Source: Candidatus Mediterraneibacter gallistercoris (lineage in GTDB: Bacteria > Bacillota_A > Clostridia > Lachnospirales > Lachnospiraceae). From it: a DNA stretch of 8,769 bases. The translations under genes were made by a program, and so were the position numbers. Shown piece by piece: positions 5,906-8,769 of this stretch. The stretch's first letter is position 1; each line of letters starts with the position of its first letter. The DNA lies in assembly GCA_019119745.1 (NCBI GenBank), contig DWWI01000102.1:1-8769 (forward strand), written 5' to 3'. The notes beneath the pieces are model-generated. The model did no database searches and was not told the DNA's origin. It saw only the letters and a program-made list of their open reading frames with translations.

Positions 5906-7268
5906 TTGCGCCAAGACGTCCCTCTCCTTGCAGATATTTTCTGTAGATAAAGAAGAATACTGTGCAGGAGAGGCAAGCCGCTATCCCGTCGCACACCGGC
6001 TCGGCATAGAAGGCAGCCCGCGCCACAAATAAGAGCGGCAGAATACATGTCGCGCCGAAATAGATCCCTTTTCTGAGCAGAGAAAGGCTCAGGGATATCT
6101 TTGTCATCCCAAGCGCAGTCAGCCCGTCCACGATCACATACTGAAAACTCAACGGAACAATCATCAGTGTAAACACTTTGATGCCCCATACCGCAAGCTT
6201 TGTATATTCCGGCTCATCTGTAAAAATGCGCACAAAATACTGGGGCATGAATCTGGAGATGAGGAACATGACCGCCGTAAAACAGAAGCACAGCATGAGT
6301 ACCCAGAAAAATGTCTTCCGGATCCGGTCCGGCCTGTTTGCCCCGTAATTAAAACTGATCAGAGGCTGAGAGACCCCGGTGATCCCCAGCATGGGCGAGG
6401 TGATCAGGAGCATGTAGCTCTGCACGATCGTCGCCGCCGTGATCAGCGTATCTCCGTACTCGTCACCGCCGTAATACTGGAGCACCGCGTTCAGCGCAAT
6501 GATAATGATGCTGTCGGTCGCCAGAATCAGGAACGGAGAAAAGCCGATCTTCACGATCTGTTTTCCCACAGAGAGTTCCGGCTTAACAAGCCCCAGCCGG
6601 ATCTGCATCTTCTTCCGGCGCAGCGTACACAGTACAAACGCACAGGAGCAGATCTGGGCAAGCACGGTTGCGGCCGCAGCCCCTGCCACACCCATATCCA
6701 TGAGAAAGATAAACACAGGATCAAGGATAATGTTAATGACCGCGCCGATCAGAGTGGTCGTCATCCCGAGGAGCGGGAATCCCTGAGCCGTGATAAAATA
6801 ATTCATTCCCGTGGATAAAAGCGCAAAAAATGTTCCCGCCGTGTAAATCGTCATGTAAGTATCCGCATAGGGAAATGTCACATCGCTTGCGCCGAACCAG
6901 TTCAGGAGCTGTTCTTTCGTCAGAAGAAAAATCAGCGTCAGCGCCAGCGAGACAATGATCAGGTAAGAAAAACTGTTCGCCAGAATCTTCCGGGCATTCT
7001 TCTCATCTCCGGCGCCCATCCTGACCGAAAACAGGACAGAACCGCCGATGCCGAACAATGTCCCGAAAGACGACAGCAGCGTAACAATAGGCGCGCAGAC
7101 TCCCACTCCTGCCAGCGCGTCCGCCCCTGTCACCGGAATGTTGCCCACATAAATACGGTCCACGATGCTGTACAGCACATTTACGAGCTGTGCGAACATA
7201 AACGGGACCGATATCTTCAGCACAAGCAGGGGTATAGAATCCCTGCCGAAATCATTTGTTTTTTTCAT
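5895..7268 (-). CDS. MATE-family multidrug/toxin efflux transporter
   Basis: A 457-residue membrane protein of the length usual for MATE transporters, with about twelve helices in two homologous halves (roughly 15-220 and 235-445). Typical marks are the N-terminal helix with VDRIYVGN (36-43) and, in the second half, the GVSQPLISFNYGA stretch. These transporters export cationic drugs or metabolites using a Na+ or H+ gradient at the cytoplasmic membrane. The coupling ion and substrate are not evident. GAGGG lies eight bases before the ATG. A strong extended -10 promoter is just upstream inside a long inverted repeat, suggesting repressor control. The 3' end overlaps the DUF2798 gene on the other strand, leaving no space for a terminator between them. 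Confidence 0.93.
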   Translation of the reverse strand: MKKTNDFGRDSIPLLVLKISVPFMFAQLVNVLYSIVDRIYVGNIPVTGADALAGVGVCAPIVTLLSSFGTLFGIGGSVLFSVRMGAGDEKNARKILANSFSYLIIVSLALTLIFLLTKEQLLNWFGASDVTFPYADTYMTIYTAGTFFALLSTGMNYFITAQGFPLLGMTTTLIGAVINIILDPVFIFLMDMGVAGAAAATVLAQICSCAFVLCTLRRKKMQIRLGLVKPELSVGKQIVKIGFSPFLILATDSIIIIALNAVLQYYGGDEYGDTLITAATIVQSYMLLITSPMLGITGVSQPLISFNYGANRPDRIRKTFFWVLMLCFCFTAVMFLISRFMPQYFVRIFTDEPEYTKLAVWGIKVFTLMIVPLSFQYVIVDGLTALGMTKISLSLSLLRKGIYFGATCILPLLFVARAAFYAEPVCDGIAACLSCTVFFFIYRKYLQGEGRLGAIKL

Positions 7269-7274
7269 CTTATA

Positions 7275-7330
7275 TTCCCTCTTTTCTCATTACCGCCAGA
7301 ACATTATAGCAGAAAATGAGAAAGAGGGAA
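7275..7330. promoter_or_regulatory. Inverted repeat bracketing the MATE promoter (operator candidate)
   Basis: The 17-base arm at 7275-7291 (TTCCCTCTTTTCTCATT) is the reverse complement of AATGAGAAAGAGGGAA (7315-7330) apart from one missing A. The -10 box of the MATE promoter (7303-7308) is at the exact centre. The left arm also contains the ribosome binding site. With transcription starting near 7296, only one arm is in the RNA, so the symmetry should act at the DNA level, as an operator for a dimeric repressor or activator. Confidence 0.6.
7303..7311 (-). promoter_or_regulatory. Extended -10 promoter of the MATE gene
   Basis: On the minus strand TGC-TATAAT (7311-7303) is a perfect extended -10. 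No good -35 box is seen 17 bp upstream. The predicted start near 7296 gives a leader of about 28 bases. Confidence 0.65.
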
Positions 7331-7362
7331 GTACTCTGCTGAAAAAACTCTATGAAACAGAG

Positions 7363-7395
7363 AAAAGCCCGGCGCCTTACCGGCACCGAGCCCTT
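7363..7395 (-). terminator. Intrinsic terminator of the hsp20 gene
   Basis: Read on the minus strand, GCTCGGTGCC (7391-7382) and GGCGCCGGGC (7376-7367) form a 10-bp stem around a 5-base loop, with two G-U pairs. TTTT follows (7366-7363), and the stem can be extended by A/G-U pairs. The two wobble pairs would be C-A mismatches on the other strand, so the fold favours minus-strand RNA. It begins about 20 bases after the hsp20 stop codon. Confidence 0.85.
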
Positions 7396-7413
7396 CTTTA
7401 TCTTAACTTATCA

Positions 7414-7866
7414 TTATCCTTCGATGGCGATGGTCTTCTTCGTCTCTACAGCCTGCGCATCCTTCTTCGGAATGCTCAGTCTTAAGATACCATCCTCGAA
7501 TTTTGCTTTGATATCTTCCTGAGTAACTTCATCTCCTACATAGAAGCTTCTCTGCATTGCTCCTGCATAACGCTCCCTGCGGATGTATTTACCTTTCTTA
7601 TCCTGCTCGTCTTTATCAAGACCTTTTGCTGCTGATATGGTCAGGTAACCATTCTCAAGTTCCACATTGATCTCGTCTTTCTTGAATCCCGGAAGATCTA
7701 CATCAAGTTCGTATCCTGTATCATGCTCCCTGATATCTGTCTTCATCACTCTATTGGCATTCTTGCCGTACAACGGATTCTTCTTTCCCCAGAAATCTCT
7801 CTCAAACGGGAAATCCATCCAATCATCATCAAATAAATTCTCTCCAAAAATACTAGGCATCAACAT
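7414..7866 (-). CDS. hsp20: Hsp20 / alpha-crystallin small heat-shock protein
   Basis: A 150-residue ATP-independent chaperone that holds unfolding proteins in the cytosol until Hsp70-type systems refold them. Residues 1-38 are the short variable N-terminal arm, rich in Phe, Trp and Asp. The alpha-crystallin domain spans about 41-135. It includes the DLPGF turn (57-61) and the signature AKFEDGILRLSIPK (121-134). The C-terminal tail ends with the IAI motif (146-148), the I-x-I anchor used to build oligomers. AAAGGAG nine bases before the ATG at 7866 supports this start over the ATG two codons later. It forms a single-gene unit with its own terminator, and a CIRCE element over its promoter points to HrcA repression relieved by heat. 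Confidence 0.95.
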   Translation of the reverse strand: MLMPSIFGENLFDDDWMDFPFERDFWGKKNPLYGKNANRVMKTDIREHDTGYELDVDLPGFKKDEINVELENGYLTISAAKGLDKDEQDKKGKYIRRERYAGAMQRSFYVGDEVTQEDIKAKFEDGILRLSIPKKDAQAVETKKTIAIEG

Positions 7867-8032
7867 AAGTCATTTCTCCTTTCATTTATATGAATCTCTG
7901 AAATAATCTATAGACTGCTTACGCAGCCTTATCAGCACCCTCGATGTAATCTCGGATGTTGGTTTCAGGGGAACCGGATTTGGAATTGCGGGAACTCTTT
8001 TGGATTCCTTTTTGTTCCTCTTCCTTTGTTCT
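7867..8032 (-). other. Long 5' leader of hsp20
   Basis: About 165 bases lie between the predicted transcription start (near 8032) and the ATG. Close to the ribosome site a small hairpin TTCAT-ATAA-ATGAA can form, too weak to be called an RNA thermometer. A frame without ATG stays open across most of the leader and ends at 7919-7921. I see no supported gene and no known riboswitch. Confidence 0.4.
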
Positions 8033-8038
8033 AGCTGT

Positions 8039-8068
8039 ACTATAGCACTTGTTTGTTAGCACTGTCAA
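8039..8068 (-). promoter_or_regulatory. hsp20: Promoter of hsp20
   Basis: On the minus strand a perfect TTGACA (8068-8063) precedes TATAGT (8044-8039) by 18 bp. The -35 box lies within the CIRCE operator, so bound HrcA would block RNA polymerase directly. Confidence 0.75.
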
Positions 8069-8082
8069 GAGGTGAGTGCTAA
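8056..8082. promoter_or_regulatory. CIRCE operator (HrcA binding site)
   Basis: TTAGCACTG (8056-8064), nine spacer bases, then GAGTGCTAA (8074-8082). This matches the CIRCE consensus TTAGCACTC-N9-GAGTGCTAA at 17 of 18 arm positions; only position 8064 differs. CIRCE usually governs groESL and dnaK operons. Here it stands before hsp20, placing this chaperone under the same heat-shock repressor. Confidence 0.92.
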
Positions 8083-8175
8083 TTTTTTAAATAATTTTTT
8101 TGGAAAACCTCAAAAAAGCTTGATTTTACGGGCTTTTTCGGGCTTTCCAAATTTTTAATTTTTTCAAAAAATGGC
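8083..8175. other. AT-rich spacer upstream of hsp20
   Basis: This stretch is dominated by A and T runs. It holds a short tandem, CGGGCTTTTT then CGGGCTTTCC, and a weak stem AAAAAGC/GCTTTTT. I see no gene. The composition changes sharply from the neighbouring genes, as is common near the end of an integrated element. Confidence 0.4.
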
Positions 8176-8209
8176 TTACTACACCATTTTTACACCATTT
8201 CTACACCAA
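8176..8209. repeat. Three TACACCA(T/A) repeats at exact 11-bp spacing
   Basis: TACACCAT starts at 8180 and 8191, and TACACCAA starts at 8202, each 11 bp apart, or one helical turn. The first is part of TTACTACACCAT (8176-8187). Such phased repeats close to an integrase gene resemble arm-type binding sites for the integrase N-terminal domain, as at the ends of Tn916-like elements. That role is inferred. Confidence 0.6.
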
Positions 8210-8219
8210 TTTGCGCGAA

Positions 8220-8356
8220 AACTACGAGCCATGCAGGGGGAATTTCAGGCTGCCCGATGGGAGTTTACTCACATGAGGGCAGACTTGAAATTACGCCTAT
8301 ACGGCGACAGCCGCGACCGAATGAACGCAGTTCATGAGGTGGCATGGCGAGTAGTT
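8220..8356. repeat. Second multi-arm palindromic element
   Basis: AACTAC (8220-8225) and CCATGC (8229-8234) pair with GCATGG (8342-8347) and GTAGTT (8351-8356), giving a 12-bp outer stem with a 3x3 internal loop. Inside are three arms. The first is AATTTCAGGCTGCCC (8241-8255) with GGGCAGACTTGAAATT (8277-8292), with one bulge and one G-T pair. The second is CGCC-TATAC-GGCG (8294-8306), and the third is ATGAAC-GCA-GTTCAT (8321-8335). The plan resembles the element at 9-129, and both are followed by a related tail (ATGAGCGAGCTAAACTGTTA against ATGGCGAGTAGTTCTGTAA). It is probably a dispersed repeat or structured RNA. A 63-codon frame across it lacks a ribosome site. Confidence 0.65.
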
Positions 8357-8388
8357 CTGTAATCATTCTCAAGGAAATCTGAGTTAAT

Positions 8389-8400
8389 TTACTACACCAT
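8389..8400. repeat. Distal copy of TTACTACACCAT
   Basis: An exact 12-bp copy of 8176-8187, in the same orientation, 213 bp away and on the other side of the palindrome. It may be a further integrase arm site or one of a pair of direct repeats flanking the palindrome. Confidence 0.6.
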
Positions 8401-8481
8401 CAAAAGCAGAAAAATCCGATTTTTTTCATGTTTTTCACCATCATGCCCCTAAAAACTCCAATGCCGGGACAGAAATTTCCA

Positions 8482-8769
8482 TCACATAATCTGCACCAAA
8501 TCCATCTTTGCGATTTCTCTTTCGATCCTGGACCGGTCTGTGATATGGTTATAAACTTCCATCGTGACACTGATGTTGGCATGTCCCATCACGTACTGAA
8601 CGACCTTCATATCCAGATCTGTCTCTGCCATCCGGGTACAGGCCGTATGTCTGAGAATATGGGCGGAAATATGAGGCAGCTCTTCCGGCTTTCTCCTCTC
8701 CCGCTTTGCCCGCTCATTTTCTTCCTCATTATACGCCTTCACAATATTCCGGAGAATAAAGTTCACGGT
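8482..8769 (-). CDS. Tyrosine recombinase (phage-type integrase), C-terminal part
   Basis: The visible 95 codons are the end of a tyrosine recombinase; the N-terminus and the first catalytic arginine lie beyond position 8769. The remaining catalytic residues are all present: the HILR box (His and Arg, about 8661-8650), the His of MGH about 23 residues later, and the nucleophilic Tyr in VYNHI ten residues on. It would cut and rejoin DNA through a 3'-phosphotyrosine bond to insert or excise its element. A basic, Glu-rich linker precedes the HILR box. The gene points toward the TACACCAT repeats, the usual arrangement when int is the last gene before the att end of an integrative element. The element should therefore extend to the right. 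Its exact border is not visible. Confidence 0.9.
   Translation of the reverse strand, partial: TVNFILRNIVKAYNEEENERAKRERRKPEELPHISAHILRHTACTRMAETDLDMKVVQYVMGHANISVTMEVYNHITDRSRIEREIAKMDLVQIM

Noticed and set aside
8176..8209. CRISPR-like array
   Set aside because: Repeats are only 8 bp with 3-bp gaps and no spacers; protein-binding sites are a better explanation.
8171..8362. 63-codon plus-strand frame across the second palindrome
   Set aside because: No ribosome binding site, and the sequence is explained by phased repeats and nested hairpins. It may be annotated as a hypothetical protein in other genomes, but likely only because the repeat is widespread.
8410..8426. AAAAAT-CCG-ATTTTT hairpin as terminator of int
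   Set aside because: The stem is entirely A-T pairs around a three-base loop; too weak to call.
8400..8582. 60-codon minus-strand frame overlapping the end of int
   Set aside because: Half of it is the recombinase read in another frame; no motif and no independent support.

Overview
The window looks like a chromosomal segment of a Gram-positive Firmicute, most probably a gut Lachnospiraceae (Clostridium cluster XIVa). The reasons are strong AGGAGG-type ribosome binding sites, consensus and extended -10 promoters, a CIRCE heat-shock operator, an Rpn-type nuclease gene, and the general look of the proteins. This placement is inference; there is no rRNA or other marker gene here.

Layout, left to right. 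Positions 1-250 have no gene. They hold a dense nest of inverted repeats (an elaborate multi-arm palindrome at 9-129 and a second block at 130-258) and a near-consensus leftward promoter that would transcribe the palindrome as RNA. On the minus strand follow a Cof-type HAD phosphatase (251-1132) and, upstream of it, an Rpn-family PD-(D/E)XK nuclease (1154-2149), probably one operon. The Rpn gene has an in-frame internal start with its own Shine-Dalgarno, which could give a separate C-terminal coiled-coil protein like the intragenic RpnS antitoxins described in E. coli. A divergent control region (about 2300-2469) carries back-to-back promoters and a 16-bp direct repeat.

On the plus strand come a MoxR-type AAA+ ATPase (2470-3375) and a VWA-domain protein (3458-5245). 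This is the ATPase plus MIDAS-protein pairing seen in NorQ/NorD and CbbQ/CbbO, but no target enzyme is nearby. A promoter then overlaps the VWA stop codon and drives a leader that ends in a strong terminator hairpin just before a small membrane protein with two DUF2798 repeats (5432-5905).

That gene runs tail-to-tail into a MATE-family efflux transporter on the minus strand (5895-7268), with an 11-bp overlap. The MATE promoter sits inside a long inverted repeat that looks like an operator. Next on the minus strand is an Hsp20 small heat-shock protein (7414-7866) with its own terminator, a long 5' leader and a CIRCE operator over its promoter, so it is probably controlled by HrcA.

The right end (8083-8769) looks like the edge of an integrated element: an AT-rich stretch, TACACCAT repeats spaced exactly 11 bp apart, a second multi-arm palindrome (8220-8356), and the C-terminal catalytic part of a tyrosine recombinase that runs off the window. 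The most interesting leads are the two palindromic elements, the possible intragenic Rpn partner, and the attenuator-like leader before the DUF2798 gene.
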